DNA of 64,000 nucleotides from Bdellovibrionaceae bacterium UBA2339 (GCA_002344785.1 DDUL01000035.1:71297-135296); one strand, 5' to 3'; counted from the stretch's first letter, positions 15,494 to 24,476 are shown. The notes: a model not told the origin generated them from the letters alone. Numbers and translations: made by a program.

Positions 15494-15937
15494 TCATCCC
15501 CGCGCGAGGACCACAGCGACGATGAGGCGTGCCGTCCACAGCAAGCTTCGCCACAGATTGTGGCGAAGCAAGGCTTCGACCAAAACCGTTCGCTCCGCCG
15601 AATCGCGCGACCGCGAGAGCCGCATGTGCAGCGGCACACTTCGAAAGAACGTCATCGCCCAGAGACTCAGGGTCAACGCCAGCCCAACACCGCTCCATGC
15701 GGAAGGGCGCATGAGGAAAGTCGCCAAACTCACTGCCAGCTCCACACACATCAAGGGACCAACCAACCAAGTGATGTTGTCCGTATGAAGCTTGTGAAAT
15801 CCGAACCACCGACTTTCATCGATGGATGCGAAGGCCGGGTACAACACCAGCTGCACCAACCAAATGATGCCGAACATGGCCGAACTCGCCACGAGTTGAA
15901 TCAGACTGAGTAAACCGAAATCATAAAGCCACGACAC
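15494..15937 (-). CDS. small integral membrane protein, four membrane segments
   Basis: 147 residues with about four hydrophobic helices (near 8-32, 57-77, 80-98, 128-146). A conserved-looking loop, YPAFASIDESRWFGFHKLHT, lies between helices 1 and 2. GTG 15937 follows GAGG. I have seen similar small membrane proteins in other bacteria without known function; no family name is offered. It converges with the PLD-like gene. Confidence 0.8.
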   Translation of the reverse strand: MSWLYDFGLLSLIQLVASSAMFGIIWLVQLVLYPAFASIDESRWFGFHKLHTDNITWLVGPLMCVELAVSLATFLMRPSAWSGVGLALTLSLWAMTFFRSVPLHMRLSRSRDSAERTVLVEALLRHNLWRSLLWTARLIVAVVLARG

Positions 15938-16182
15938 TTTCGCCTCACTTCAATTTCTACTTGGGCCAACTCGGAATCGGCTCACGACCTCGCCGCACCA
16001 CGAAGCCCGAAACGAAGCACGCCACGATCTGTAACCCACGGTCATGAGATCATGTTGTCATCTTTTCCATGCAGGAGGTGCATAGCTTATTTTCGGATTC
16101 GCAGTTTTCTAAACGCCGACAAGTGTTCTAGAAGTCGCCCTGTGCCCCCCGCCACTCCGCCTGCGAAAGGAAAACATCTCCT

Positions 16183-16617
16183 ATGTTGAAGTTCATCTTG
16201 TCTCGAAATTTAGCTCTCCTTGCACTCACGGTCTGCGTCAGCGCGGTCTCGTTCACAGCTGCGAGGGCCACAGAGACCCCACAACCGGCCAGCGTTCGCG
16301 AGTTCCCGCGCGACTTACAAGGCATCATTCGTGAAATTTGGATTGGCGAAATTGATCCGTTTGCCGTGGGCGACGCCTGTCTCGTGAAGATTGACGAAGG
16401 CTCGCGCGGCTTCACCACACTGGTGATGGACTTTGACGCTTGCGTGGACTTCAACCTCGACGACACCTACATCGGCCGTGGCGTCACCGTGGCGCGCGAA
16501 TCTGTTCAGTACATCGATCGACATGAGGCCATTGCCGAACTGAAGTCCTTCGATTCAGAGAGCTTTTACGTCTTTGTCGATTTCGAGGCTTTCGAAAACG
16601 GCTTGGCCGACGACTGA
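16183..16617 (+). CDS. small exported acidic protein, unknown
   Basis: 144 residues with a clear signal peptide (MLKFILSRNLALLALTVCVS then AVSFTAARA). The mature protein is acidic with one cysteine pair (GDACLVKID and FDACVDFN), possibly a disulfide. It is close in size and style to the exported protein at 3625-4152, though similarity is not obvious. AAGGAAA precedes the ATG. Family not recognised. Confidence 0.8.
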   Translation: MLKFILSRNLALLALTVCVSAVSFTAARATETPQPASVREFPRDLQGIIREIWIGEIDPFAVGDACLVKIDEGSRGFTTLVMDFDACVDFNLDDTYIGRGVTVARESVQYIDRHEAIAELKSFDSESFYVFVDFEAFENGLADD

Positions 16618-16658
16618 TCTCACGCGCGACCGCAATTCCCCTGGTCTCTCCAAAAAAA

Positions 16659-16682
16659 GAGAGCCTGATCACTCAGGCTCTC
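16659..16682 (-). terminator. Rho-independent terminator of the paralogue operon
   Basis: GAGAGCCTGA (16659-16668) and TCAGGCTCTC (16673-16682) form a perfect 10-bp stem with a 4-base loop. Seven As to its left give a U-tract for minus-strand transcripts, so it ends the operon 17587-16737. Confidence 0.88.
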
Positions 16683-16736
16683 GCAACCAAGGGAAGTCTC
16701 AAAGCAGAACTTCTCGTCTCTTCGAAACTCAAGCAC

Positions 16737-17150
16737 TCACAGACCGGACTCGACAGCCTTTCGAGCCGTTTCAGAGCGGTCTTTGAAATCATCCAAATTT
16801 GTGTACGAGTCGTGGCGGACCGTCAGCGTGCCGGCCTTGAACTCGCCGAACTTCGTCGAGCTCCAAGCTTCGGCGTCACCGATGATCTCAATTTTCTTAA
16901 GACCTTCGCGAACCGCATTCTTGGTGAAGTCATCTTTGCAGAACTCTTGAAACATCAGCTCCAAAGGCTTCACAAAGGCTCGATCGAAGAACTCAACGAA
17001 GTGAGCCGAATTGTTCTCTGTCGGCATCAAGGAATCCCAGTTCGGAACGACTTCCACCGGATACGACGCCGCCGCTTGAATGCGCGCCAAGTACCCCGGC
17101 CATGCCTTAGTTTGAAGTTCGTTGAGTGCGCGCTTTTCTGCTAAACCCAC
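16737..17150 (-). CDS. tandem paralogue B, unknown family
   Basis: 137 residues, cytoplasmic by sequence. It shares with the gene at 17174-17587 the same length, the start GLAEKRALNELQT, NWDSLMP, FVKPLELMF and EGLKKI, and the end KAVE-GL. GTG 17150 follows GAGGAGG. The alternating charged and hydrophobic pattern plus GTLTVRHDSYTN suggests an alpha/beta fold. The conserved aromatic and charged residues (Trp-Asp, Lys-Pro-Leu-Glu) could form a binding pocket. Family not recognised; see the partner entry. Confidence 0.85.
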   Translation of the reverse strand: MGLAEKRALNELQTKAWPGYLARIQAAASYPVEVVPNWDSLMPTENNSAHFVEFFDRAFVKPLELMFQEFCKDDFTKNAVREGLKKIEIIGDAEAWSSTKFGEFKAGTLTVRHDSYTNLDDFKDRSETARKAVESGL

Positions 17151-17173
17151 AATGTCCTCCTCAATTCAAATGT

Positions 17174-17587
17174 TCACAGGCCCTTTTCAACGGCCTTAAT
17201 CGCGTTTTCAGATCGATCTTTTTCTTGGGTGATGTTCGTCCACACATCATGCGTGACGGTCAGCACGCCGCCTTCAAATTTGGCGAACTGCGTGGCGCTG
17301 TACACGGCCTTGTCTCCAACGATGATGATCTTCTTGAGACCCTCAGCAACGGCGCCCTTGGTGAATTCGTCTTGCGTGAACTTTCCAAACATCAATTCAA
17401 GTGGCTTCACAAAAGCCTGCTCGAAAAACTGCGTGAAGCGCGTCGCATTTTTCTCGTGCGGCATGAGCGAGTCCCAATTCGGCTCGATCGCAACGGGAAA
17501 CTTCGCCGCACTTTGAATTCGAGTCATGAAGTTCGGCCAAGCTGTCGTCTGCAACTCATTCAAGGCGCGCTTTTCTGCTAAACCCAT
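17174..17587 (-). CDS. tandem paralogue A, unknown family
   Basis: 137 residues, first gene of a two-gene operon; only 23 bases separate it from its copy. By eye the two proteins are somewhat more than half identical, without gaps, with the strongest conservation at the extreme N-terminus (GLAEKRALNELQT) and in FVKPLELMF. This implies an old duplication kept under selection, so the products may form a heterodimer. ATG 17587 follows GGGGTAG. An inverted repeat lies just upstream (17603-17671). Confidence 0.85.
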   Translation of the reverse strand: MGLAEKRALNELQTTAWPNFMTRIQSAAKFPVAIEPNWDSLMPHEKNATRFTQFFEQAFVKPLELMFGKFTQDEFTKGAVAEGLKKIIIVGDKAVYSATQFAKFEGGVLTVTHDVWTNITQEKDRSENAIKAVEKGL

Positions 17588-17602
17588 TTTCTACCCCTCA
17601 AC

Positions 17603-17671
17603 CGTCTAAGTTTGGACAGACCACACCCGAGACTCGCTTCGACCTGGAGTAGATTTTCAAACTTTTAGACG
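17603..17671. promoter_or_regulatory. inverted repeat upstream of the paralogue operon
   Basis: CGTCTAAGTTT (17603-17613) is complementary to AAACTTTTAGACG (17659-17671) over 11 pairs with a two-base bulge; the loop is about 45 bases. It ends 15 bases before the start codon of paralogue A. It may be a leader stem or two half-sites for a regulator. Confidence 0.4.
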
Positions 17672-17776
17672 TCACTCAATGTGGGTTGTGCAAATCCGGA
17701 CTCGCCTCAAGGCAGGTCGAGGCCACAGCAGCGTAGACCTCAACAGCATCGCAACAACTCGCCGATGCAGGACCTC

Positions 17777-18517
17777 TCACTTCACGCTCTGCATCTCGGC
17801 GAGAATTCGATTCTGCTCAGCTTCAAATTGCTGAGTGATTTGCTCCACCTCGAGTTGTCGGCGAGCGATTTCATCGGCGTCAGTCGTTGGACTAGCCCAG
17901 ACGGCCTTGATGCGAAGTTGAAAACGCTTTCCCGCAGCGTCGAGCTCGGCCTTTAAGGCATTCAATCGTCTTTCCCGAGCTTGTTCGCGCTCTTGCCTCG
18001 CTTTGTTCTCGGCCCGCTCAGTTGCATCGTCGGCCATCGATGAAGCCACTGACTCGGACTGCACCTGAGACGAGGCCGGTCGAGGCTGACCAATATATCG
18101 AGCCAAAAGTTCCACATGTTGATTCCAATTCGACAAGACCGGCGACTCCTTGATCGGCACGACCATGGAAAGTCGTCGGCCCTCGCGTTTAAATTGAAAG
18201 TCACTGACGAGGCGGGCACGCGCGTGAAGAACTTTGATCTCTTTCAGCTTGTCGCGCGAGTTCGCTTCACAAAGTTCGCGAATCTGTCGTTGCACGAGAC
18301 TCAACGCCGCCTGACGTCCCGAGCAAATCTCATCGTCGGGCACATACTCACTGAGATCCCACTGCGGGGCGCCGGTTCCGCAGGCCTCGACCAACTCTTG
18401 ATTCAATTTCTGCGCGTGTGCCTCGGCCAACGGACAAGCCGAAGCCGCCTCGACTCGCCAAGCGATGCCCAACATCAATATGAAGCTTAGTGCCCGAGAT
18501 CTTGAGATTCGTTGCAT
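17777..18517 (-). CDS. exported coiled-coil protein, unknown
   Basis: 246 residues. The signal peptide is LSFILMLGIAWRVEAASA, followed by a cysteine-containing region (ACPLAEAH, VEACGTG, EICSGRQ, ELCEANS) with four cysteines suited to two disulfides. The C-terminal third (about 165-246) is Arg/Glu/Gln-rich and almost certainly a coiled coil. Its organisation is very like the exported protein at 53320-54012 (signal peptide plus cysteines). Function unknown. Confidence 0.8.
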   Translation of the reverse strand: MQRISRSRALSFILMLGIAWRVEAASACPLAEAHAQKLNQELVEACGTGAPQWDLSEYVPDDEICSGRQAALSLVQRQIRELCEANSRDKLKEIKVLHARARLVSDFQFKREGRRLSMVVPIKESPVLSNWNQHVELLARYIGQPRPASSQVQSESVASSMADDATERAENKARQEREQARERRLNALKAELDAAGKRFQLRIKAVWASPTTDADEIARRQLEVEQITQQFEAEQNRILAEMQSVK

Positions 18518-18669
18518 GCCTCACAGCATGAAAACAAATTCGCCAATTTCCAACTGCGCATTGGGTAACTGGTCAAACTGCCGACCCGACCTCGACCTCC
18601 GTCCATCACGGCGAGACCTGAAACCGAAGTGCAGTTGCCGCACCTGCCGAGCGGCGCGACGATGTGAAC

Positions 18670-20040
18670 ATGAAGAATTTCCCCAAGATGTTCGTGGCTC
18701 ACTTCTGTATTGGCCTCGCGACGACGCTGACGGGGTTGGCCGGCGCCTCAGGCACCACGGCACGCGAGTGCACGCACGCCGGGAAGAAAGTCGACTACGA
18801 GGATCGTGACGTTCGCGTCTTCATCGAGGGCGAAGTGCTTTGTCGAAGGAAGATCATGGATCAGCCCGTCACTGAAAGATTTGTGATGAGTCGCGGTCGT
18901 GTCCTCGAGGAGGAGTTTAAATCCGAGGAACGACACACTCTCAGCCGCTACAAAGTGATCAACCGACAGACTCAACTTCACGGCGAGCAGCTCGAGTTCA
19001 AGCCCGGCAGCAAGACGGTCATTCGACGCGAACAATATGTGGACGGGCGCCAGCTCGGAAGATCCGAACGCTTTCACGACAACGGTAAACTCAAAGAGCT
19101 GCAACTTTATGTTCGAGATGGCGATGATGCGAACTCAAGCGTGCGCGTGGGTTCATCCGCCGGCTATTTGGAGAACGGCGACCTCACCTACTTACGCTGC
19201 TCCAAGAAGCGCGAAGAAAATTTCGATGCCAAACTCTGTGGATTCGAAGGACCCTCAAAACTCGAGTTCAAGTCCGATGCGGGAAAAGTCGTGCGTCGAG
19301 CGACTTATCTCAAGGGCGAGTCGATCGAGTCAGAGACCGCAGCCAAACAGCATTCAAACTGGGCGAGCCTGCTCAACACCGGCGTCATTCGCGAGCCCAA
19401 GGCGGCGACGCAGAAATCAGAGAAACAGCCGAACGGCCACGAGCGCATCACCGAACTTTATGCCAATGGCCAAGTGAAGCGACGCATGGAGGTCGACGAT
19501 CGAGGTCAATTGGTCGGTCGCGACGAAGAGTTTTTTGAATCCGGACAAAAAGCTCGTGAAACAGAGTTTGTCACGCTTCGCGACCTCACGCTTGTGAAGG
19601 ACTCCACTTGCTGGTGGCAAAACGGTCAGCGCAAGCAAAGTCTGGTGGTCAACACCGCTAGTCTCGAGATGCAGCAGCGCCTGTGGTGGGACAATGGCAA
19701 AGAACAGTACAGCGGCCGCTTCGCCATCGATGACAGCCCTCGCAATCGTCGCGGATTTTCATTGGAGTCTCTCATTCAATGCGAAGGACGCTCATGGGGA
19801 GCTCGCCCCATCGGCAAACACACCAGCTATCGCCGCGATGGCAGCAAAGAAACTGAGACTCACTACAACAACGAAGGCGATCGCGAAGGCGCGCATCGGG
19901 TATTCAATGAACGAGGCGCGCTGGAAGTGGAAATGATCTACAAGGCGGGCAAAGTTCAACGCCAAAAAACCTGGCAGGATGGCGTGCTCCAAAAGGACGA
20001 GGAATACTACGAAGACGGATCCATCAAATCATCGCGGTAA
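18670..20040 (+). CDS. exported YwqK/MORN-like repeat protein
   Basis: 456 residues. ATG 18670 opens on a signal peptide (MKNFPKMFVAHFCIGLATTL...GASG). The rest is a run of degenerate YwqK/MORN-type repeats of form Y-x-N/D-G-x-x-K: RFHDNGKLKELQLY, ELYANGQVKRRMEV, EFFESGQKARETEF, YYEDGSIKSS. Such repeats form extended beta hairpins. YwqK was named an antitoxin component in Bacillus, but here the protein is exported and has no toxin partner, so a structural or binding role is more likely. Confidence 0.85.
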   Translation: MKNFPKMFVAHFCIGLATTLTGLAGASGTTARECTHAGKKVDYEDRDVRVFIEGEVLCRRKIMDQPVTERFVMSRGRVLEEEFKSEERHTLSRYKVINRQTQLHGEQLEFKPGSKTVIRREQYVDGRQLGRSERFHDNGKLKELQLYVRDGDDANSSVRVGSSAGYLENGDLTYLRCSKKREENFDAKLCGFEGPSKLEFKSDAGKVVRRATYLKGESIESETAAKQHSNWASLLNTGVIREPKAATQKSEKQPNGHERITELYANGQVKRRMEVDDRGQLVGRDEEFFESGQKARETEFVTLRDLTLVKDSTCWWQNGQRKQSLVVNTASLEMQQRLWWDNGKEQYSGRFAIDDSPRNRRGFSLESLIQCEGRSWGARPIGKHTSYRRDGSKETETHYNNEGDREGAHRVFNERGALEVEMIYKAGKVQRQKTWQDGVLQKDEEYYEDGSIKSSR

Positions 20041-20041
20041 T

Positions 20042-20058
20042 CTCATCTCGCTGATGAG
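20042..20058. terminator. weak hairpin between convergent genes
   Basis: CTCATC (20042-20047) pairs with GATGAG (20053-20058) right after the stop codon of the YwqK-like gene. The stem is short and no T-run follows, so termination by it alone is doubtful. Confidence 0.25.
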
Positions 20059-20074
20059 CCGTCCCAGTGGCGAA

Positions 20075-20416
20075 TCAGAACAGGCCGTCGTCGGAAGGCT
20101 CGGGATCGCTGGGATTGGAGGGATCATCTCCGCCGCGATCACAATCATCTTCGTAAGTCTCACACTTCGTCGCCGTGAAGTTGCTCCAGCGAGCTGCCTC
20201 CATCGCCAAACAATCCGAAACACAACGACGCAACTCAGGTCCCGGCTGTTCGATGAACGCATGACAAGTGTCGATGCACTGTTGAACCGGATCCACGGCA
20301 GAGTTCGTCGCCGACGAAGTCGAACTCGTCGCCTGAGCCGACATTCCCCAGTTCATAGCCGTCACGACCAGAGCCAAGGCAAACAAAGTGCGAACAGCCA
20401 ACTTCAAGCACGACAT
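20075..20416 (-). CDS. small exported cysteine-rich protein
   Basis: 113 residues. I start at ATG 20416, which follows GGAGG; the frame is open further upstream only as antisense of the methyltransferase gene. A signal peptide (RTLFALALVVTAMNWGMSAQ) is followed by six cysteines in regularly spaced pairs (QQCIDTCHAF, LRRCVSDCLA, TKCETYEDDCDRG). CxxxC pairs in two helices suggest a disulfide-stapled helical hairpin. The C-terminus is an acidic Pro/Asp/Ser tail. Family not recognised. Confidence 0.8.
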   Translation of the reverse strand: MSCLKLAVRTLFALALVVTAMNWGMSAQATSSTSSATNSAVDPVQQCIDTCHAFIEQPGPELRRCVSDCLAMEAARWSNFTATKCETYEDDCDRGGDDPSNPSDPEPSDDGLF

Positions 20417-20575
20417 CAGCGACCTCCATCGGGAACCCGAGAGAAAATCCGAGTTTGGAAAACCCACATTGAGCGCCCTACAAGTGACGGAATTCACCGC
20501 CCAGGTCAATGCCGACGAGGTCTCTGAAAAAGACTTCTGTGGCGCCCCGCGCCGACATCGGCTAAAGCCACATCC

Positions 20576-21562
20576 ATGATCGCCAATCGCCTCAAAAAGA
20601 ACTGGGACCGCCTCAAGCCCATGGCCGACAAACTCGGCGTGGAAAGCTTTCGACTTTACGATCGCGACATTCCCGAGTTCCCCTCCATCATCGAAGTGCA
20701 TCGCGACTACGCCGTACTGTGGGATCGGCGCGAAGCCGTCGACCAAGGCAAAGAGGCCAACTTCAGCGCCACGCTCGAAGCTCTTCGCGAGTTGGGATTC
20801 GACAACGAGCATCTGATTATCAAGCGCCGCGAAGTCCAACATCGTCGCGGCGAAGGCGATGGCCTGAAGCAGTACTCCAAGCGCGCCAAGCGCGAGGTCG
20901 AACTGCAAGTTCGCGAAGGCACATGGCGCGCCCTCGTCAACCTGCATGACTACTTGGACACCGGACTATTCTTGGATCATCGAATTGTCCGCGCCCGCCT
21001 CGCCCAAGAGGTGAGCGATCGAAAGGCTCGCGGCCAAAACGTTCGCGCTTTGAATCTCTTCAGCTACACCGGCATGGCCAGTGTCGCGATGGCAAAGGCC
21101 GGCGCGCGAGTCACCAGCGTCGACATGTCTCCGGTCTACTCGTCTTGGGCCGAGCGGAACTTCATCGCCAACGGGCTGTTGACCGCGCATCACGACTTCA
21201 TCGTTGAAAACGCACTCGACTGGATTCGCGATGACCAAAGTCGCTTCGACTTGATCTTTTGTGACCCACCGACGTTTTCAAATTCGAAGAAGATGGTCGG
21301 CACCTGGGATGTGCAGCGCGATCATCGTTGGTTGATTGATCGCTTGCTGGAGCGCCTTAAACCGGGCGGCACGCTGGTGTTTTCGACCAACAAGCGCGAC
21401 TTCAAGATCGACGCCGAGATCGCCGAACACGCGAAGCTTCGCGACTTAAGCAAGTCGACTCTGCCTTTTGACTTTCGCGATCAAAAACTCCGCCGAGTCT
21501 GGTGGATCTCGGCGTTGGATTCCGCCGTCGAAGCTGACGACGAAGCGCCCGATCATTCGTGA
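20576..21562 (+). CDS. class I SAM methyltransferase, RlmK-like (23S rRNA)
   Basis: 328 residues. It matches the C-terminal half of E. coli RlmKL and relatives: NRLKKNWDRLKPMADKLG and FRLYDRDIPEFP at the start, ALNLFSYTGMASVAMAKAGA (SAM-binding motif I) near 158, and LIFCDPPTFSNSKKM (DPPxFS motif IV) near 225. RlmK makes m7G2069 in 23S rRNA; target specificity here is inferred. The RlmL half (THUMP plus m2G methylase) is absent, so this is the stand-alone form. The ribosome-binding site is weak. It overlaps the convergent MFS gene by 10 bases. Confidence 0.87.
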   Translation: MIANRLKKNWDRLKPMADKLGVESFRLYDRDIPEFPSIIEVHRDYAVLWDRREAVDQGKEANFSATLEALRELGFDNEHLIIKRREVQHRRGEGDGLKQYSKRAKREVELQVREGTWRALVNLHDYLDTGLFLDHRIVRARLAQEVSDRKARGQNVRALNLFSYTGMASVAMAKAGARVTSVDMSPVYSSWAERNFIANGLLTAHHDFIVENALDWIRDDQSRFDLIFCDPPTFSNSKKMVGTWDVQRDHRWLIDRLLERLKPGGTLVFSTNKRDFKIDAEIAEHAKLRDLSKSTLPFDFRDQKLRRVWWISALDSAVEADDEAPDHS

Positions 21563-22788
21563 TAGTCGAGATCTTTATGAAAGGTCTCTTCCAATCGCCA
21601 AAGCGCAAATAGCGCGATCGCAAATGAAACGCCACCCACAACAAAGGCCGAGCCCACGACCCCAAGGCTGGGCAGCAGCGCCTTAAAGCCCAGCGTTTGC
21701 GGAATGGTCGCGCCTCGAACGAAGTTCGGTACCGAGGTGGTGACGGTGGCGCGAATGTTCGTGCCGAACTGCTCGGCCGCGACTTGCACGAACATTGCCC
21801 AATATCCCGCACCGATGCCGATCCAACAGCAAAGTGCGTAGAAGCTCACGAGAGTGTGGTTCGGCCACAATAGATGAACGGCGGTTCCCGCGATGGTCAG
21901 CAACATATACGCGAGGATCGCGCGCCTTCGCGAGCGCATCGCCTGACTAACTAAGCCGCTGGTCAGATCACCCAACGCCAAACCAATGTAGCCCCACATC
22001 ACGGCCTTGCCGCCCGTGGGAAGTTCCGTCATCGAAAAGGCTTTGCCGAACTCCGGTGCCAAGGTGAACAAAATGCCGACGACAAACCAAATCGGCACGC
22101 CGATGAGGATGCAGTACGCGAACTTCAAAAACACAGCCTTGCGCTTAAACAGCATCAGCACATTGCCGCGCTCAATACTTTTTTGTTTCACCTGCTCGAA
22201 CATTCCCGATTCCGTCACGCCCACGCGCAGGAGCAAAATCGCAAAGCCCATCACGCCGCCGATGATGTAGCAGGTTCGCCAGTCAAAGACTTCACCGATC
22301 AAGGCGCCGAAGACGGCGCCGAGAATTCCAACGGACGCCACAATCGTGGTTCCAAAACCGCGAATCTTTTTGGGCATGATTTCCGAAATCAAGGTGATGC
22401 CTGCGCCCAGCTCTCCCGCCAGTCCGATTCCGGCGACAAAGCGAAGAATCGCGTACTGCTCGACGTTTTGAACGAAGCCGTTCAGGAAATTCGCCACCGA
22501 GTACATGATGATCGAGCCAAACAGCACCGACAGCCGACCACGCTTGTCGCCCAACACGCCCCAAATCAACCCACCAACCAACAACCCCGCCATCTGAATG
22601 TTGATGAGCATCACGCCTTTGGAGAGCACGTCGGCTTCGCCGTAACCCAGATCCTTGAGACTTTGGACTCGAACAATCGAAAACAACAGCAAGTCGTAGA
22701 TGTCGACAAAGTAACCAAGGGCCGCGACGATCACCGCCAGCCAAACTTTTTTAGGGACTTCGCGTAGCTCTTCGCGCGTGATCGGCAT
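21553..22788 (-). CDS. MFS transporter, sugar/metabolite:H+ symporter type
   Basis: 411 residues, about 12 membrane helices. ATG 22788 is set 8 bases after AGGAG; ATG 22794 is possible. Loop 2-3 has the MFS signature GGLIWGVLGDKRGRLSVLFG, and helix 4 contains RFVAGIGLAGELGAGITLIS, typical of the metabolite:H+ symporter group (ShiA/ProP-like). The mid-loop (FEQVKQKSIERG) and second-half signature (SQAMRSRRRAILAY) are intact. The substrate is probably a small organic acid or compatible solute; not determinable here. Confidence 0.9.
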   Translation of the reverse strand: MPITREELREVPKKVWLAVIVAALGYFVDIYDLLLFSIVRVQSLKDLGYGEADVLSKGVMLINIQMAGLLVGGLIWGVLGDKRGRLSVLFGSIIMYSVANFLNGFVQNVEQYAILRFVAGIGLAGELGAGITLISEIMPKKIRGFGTTIVASVGILGAVFGALIGEVFDWRTCYIIGGVMGFAILLLRVGVTESGMFEQVKQKSIERGNVLMLFKRKAVFLKFAYCILIGVPIWFVVGILFTLAPEFGKAFSMTELPTGGKAVMWGYIGLALGDLTSGLVSQAMRSRRRAILAYMLLTIAGTAVHLLWPNHTLVSFYALCCWIGIGAGYWAMFVQVAAEQFGTNIRATVTTSVPNFVRGATIPQTLGFKALLPSLGVVGSAFVVGGVSFAIALFALWRLEETFHKDLDYHE

Positions 22789-23348
22789 GCTCATTTCTCC
22801 TATGGTCCACACAGCCCTGATTCAATCCAGGTCGAAGTTCAAAGAGTGCCCTCGAGCGTCGCCACTTCACGGTCAAAGCGCCGAGAACTGACACCGCCCT
22901 CCATGGGCCGAGATCGACTTCACAAACTGCTGAAGTGCTGAGTTTGTGGACGATTCATGAAGAGAATTCAAGTTTCCCGATTGAATTGCGAGACATTGCT
23001 CTTGGACGCGACGGAATTGCCGGCTGCCCGTGCGGAACACGCACGGACCGACACCCAAGTTGGAGGATTCAAAGTGAATTTTGGCCCTCAATATTGACCA
23101 GCTCTTGGCCTGACAGTTGCTCCTTTTGCAGGGTGCGGGACGTGAGCGGCCAGCGAACGTCTAGCGGTTTCGGCGTTTTGGCGGGCTCTGGACCCCCTCC
23201 CCCAATCCCTGGATTCACTTGGACTGTGAATTCTCCTGGAGGCTGCCAAAACTCTGAAAGGAAAGGCCGTGCGGCCGAGAGCCTCGCCCCCCGATCGCTC
23301 TTGGCGGCCCGACAGCCCGTCCCGCATTTTCATTCTTCACGATTTTGA
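22789..23348. other. intergenic region with nested inverted repeats
   Basis: 560 bases between two minus-strand genes with no convincing coding frame. It contains CCGTGCG-gaaca-CGCACGG (23028-23046) and an outer pair GTTTTGGC/GCCAAAAC (23175-23182 and 23245-23252) enclosing ATTCAC/GTGAAT. The minus strand is G-rich around 23191-23210. Possible leader or small RNA; also the promoter region of the MFS gene. Confidence 0.4.
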
Positions 23349-24476
23349 TCAGTGACCCGCTGGATCCGTCACGGGGAACAGCTGAATGTTCAGCTGATAA
23401 ACGCGATCACCCTTCGATGACTGCCGACGCACCATCAGATCTTTCTGCAGGCGTTTGCGCAACTGGCGCAGCTCAAAGCGCACGTGGTCGAATTCTTCTT
23501 GAGTCATCGCCATCGTCATCGCGCCGAACTCGCGCTCCTTCGGCGAATCGCGAAACAGCGATTCAATACCCAAGTAAATCAACTCCGCTTGGAGCTTGCG
23601 AATCATCGCCACCGGCAAGTCTTGCGGCGACTCGATCAGATCGCGGCCCTTCGCCATTTGCGAGGCCGACTCACCCACCAAATGTCCTTCTTGCATGAGT
23701 TTGCGAAGCGCGCCCTTCACATCATCCGGCGAGGTCTTCGCTCGAATGAGCTTGTAAAGCTCTTCAGGATCAAACTGCACGCCCGCTTGATCCGTCATCG
23801 CGAAAATCACCCAACCCATCCAGCCTGGAATCTTCTCCCAAGCCTGCTCGCTGATCGCGCCCGAAGCAAAAGCCCGCTCGGCTCGCAAGTCCGCCAGTTC
23901 CTTGAGGAACTGATTGCGTTGAATCGGCTCGGTCGCCTGCCCGTAATGAACCAGCACACGAAATTCTTCCGTCTCCAGTTTGTTCAGACGAAGTGCGCGC
24001 GCAAAGCGCGAGATCATGTCATCAGAGAGATTTCGGCGCCCTTCAATGATGAGCTTCAAATAATTCGGCGAGCGAATATCCGCCGCCGCGGAAAACGCCG
24101 AGTACGAATAGGCACGAAGCCCCGTGCTCTCCGTTTCGCGACGAAACTCATAAACGTCTTTCAGATACTGGCGAAAATCGGTGTAGTCCGCCAAACGTGG
24201 TGGTTGCGGCTTTTCGGGCGAGGCCAAAGGCGCCGCGACGCCGTGGGGCTGAGCCGTAGCCGAATGCGAATTCGTGTGCGCAGGCGAAGCTCCAGCACCC
24301 GATTCACCGAGCGCGGCCTTGCTGTTGCCCGTTTGACCCACTGTTTGACCCACTGTTTGACCACTGAATGGACTCGCAACTTGGCCAGCAGAATTGGGTT
24401 CAGAGAGTTGGTCGCTTGATGGGCTCGAAGCTTCGATCGCAGATCCTTCAAGAGGAGACAGTTCGGTGTAAGCCAT
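23349..24476 (-). CDS. TIGR02147/DUF4423-family regulator
   Basis: 375 residues. The family core begins near residue 105 with DYTDFRQYLKDVYEFRRETE, then SYSAFSAAADIRSPNYLKLI (a helix-turn-helix-like region), EGRRNLSDDMISRFARALRL and EFRVLVHYGQATE. This is the pattern of TIGR02147, expanded in Bdellovibrio and Fibrobacter and presumed transcriptional regulators. The first ~100 residues are low-complexity and poorly ordered, with a 12-bp tandem repeat encoding VGQT. ATG 24476 has a weak ribosome-binding site; a GTG at 24542 is possible. Confidence 0.88.
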   Translation of the reverse strand: MAYTELSPLEGSAIEASSPSSDQLSEPNSAGQVASPFSGQTVGQTVGQTGNSKAALGESGAGASPAHTNSHSATAQPHGVAAPLASPEKPQPPRLADYTDFRQYLKDVYEFRRETESTGLRAYSYSAFSAAADIRSPNYLKLIIEGRRNLSDDMISRFARALRLNKLETEEFRVLVHYGQATEPIQRNQFLKELADLRAERAFASGAISEQAWEKIPGWMGWVIFAMTDQAGVQFDPEELYKLIRAKTSPDDVKGALRKLMQEGHLVGESASQMAKGRDLIESPQDLPVAMIRKLQAELIYLGIESLFRDSPKEREFGAMTMAMTQEEFDHVRFELRQLRKRLQKDLMVRRQSSKGDRVYQLNIQLFPVTDPAGH

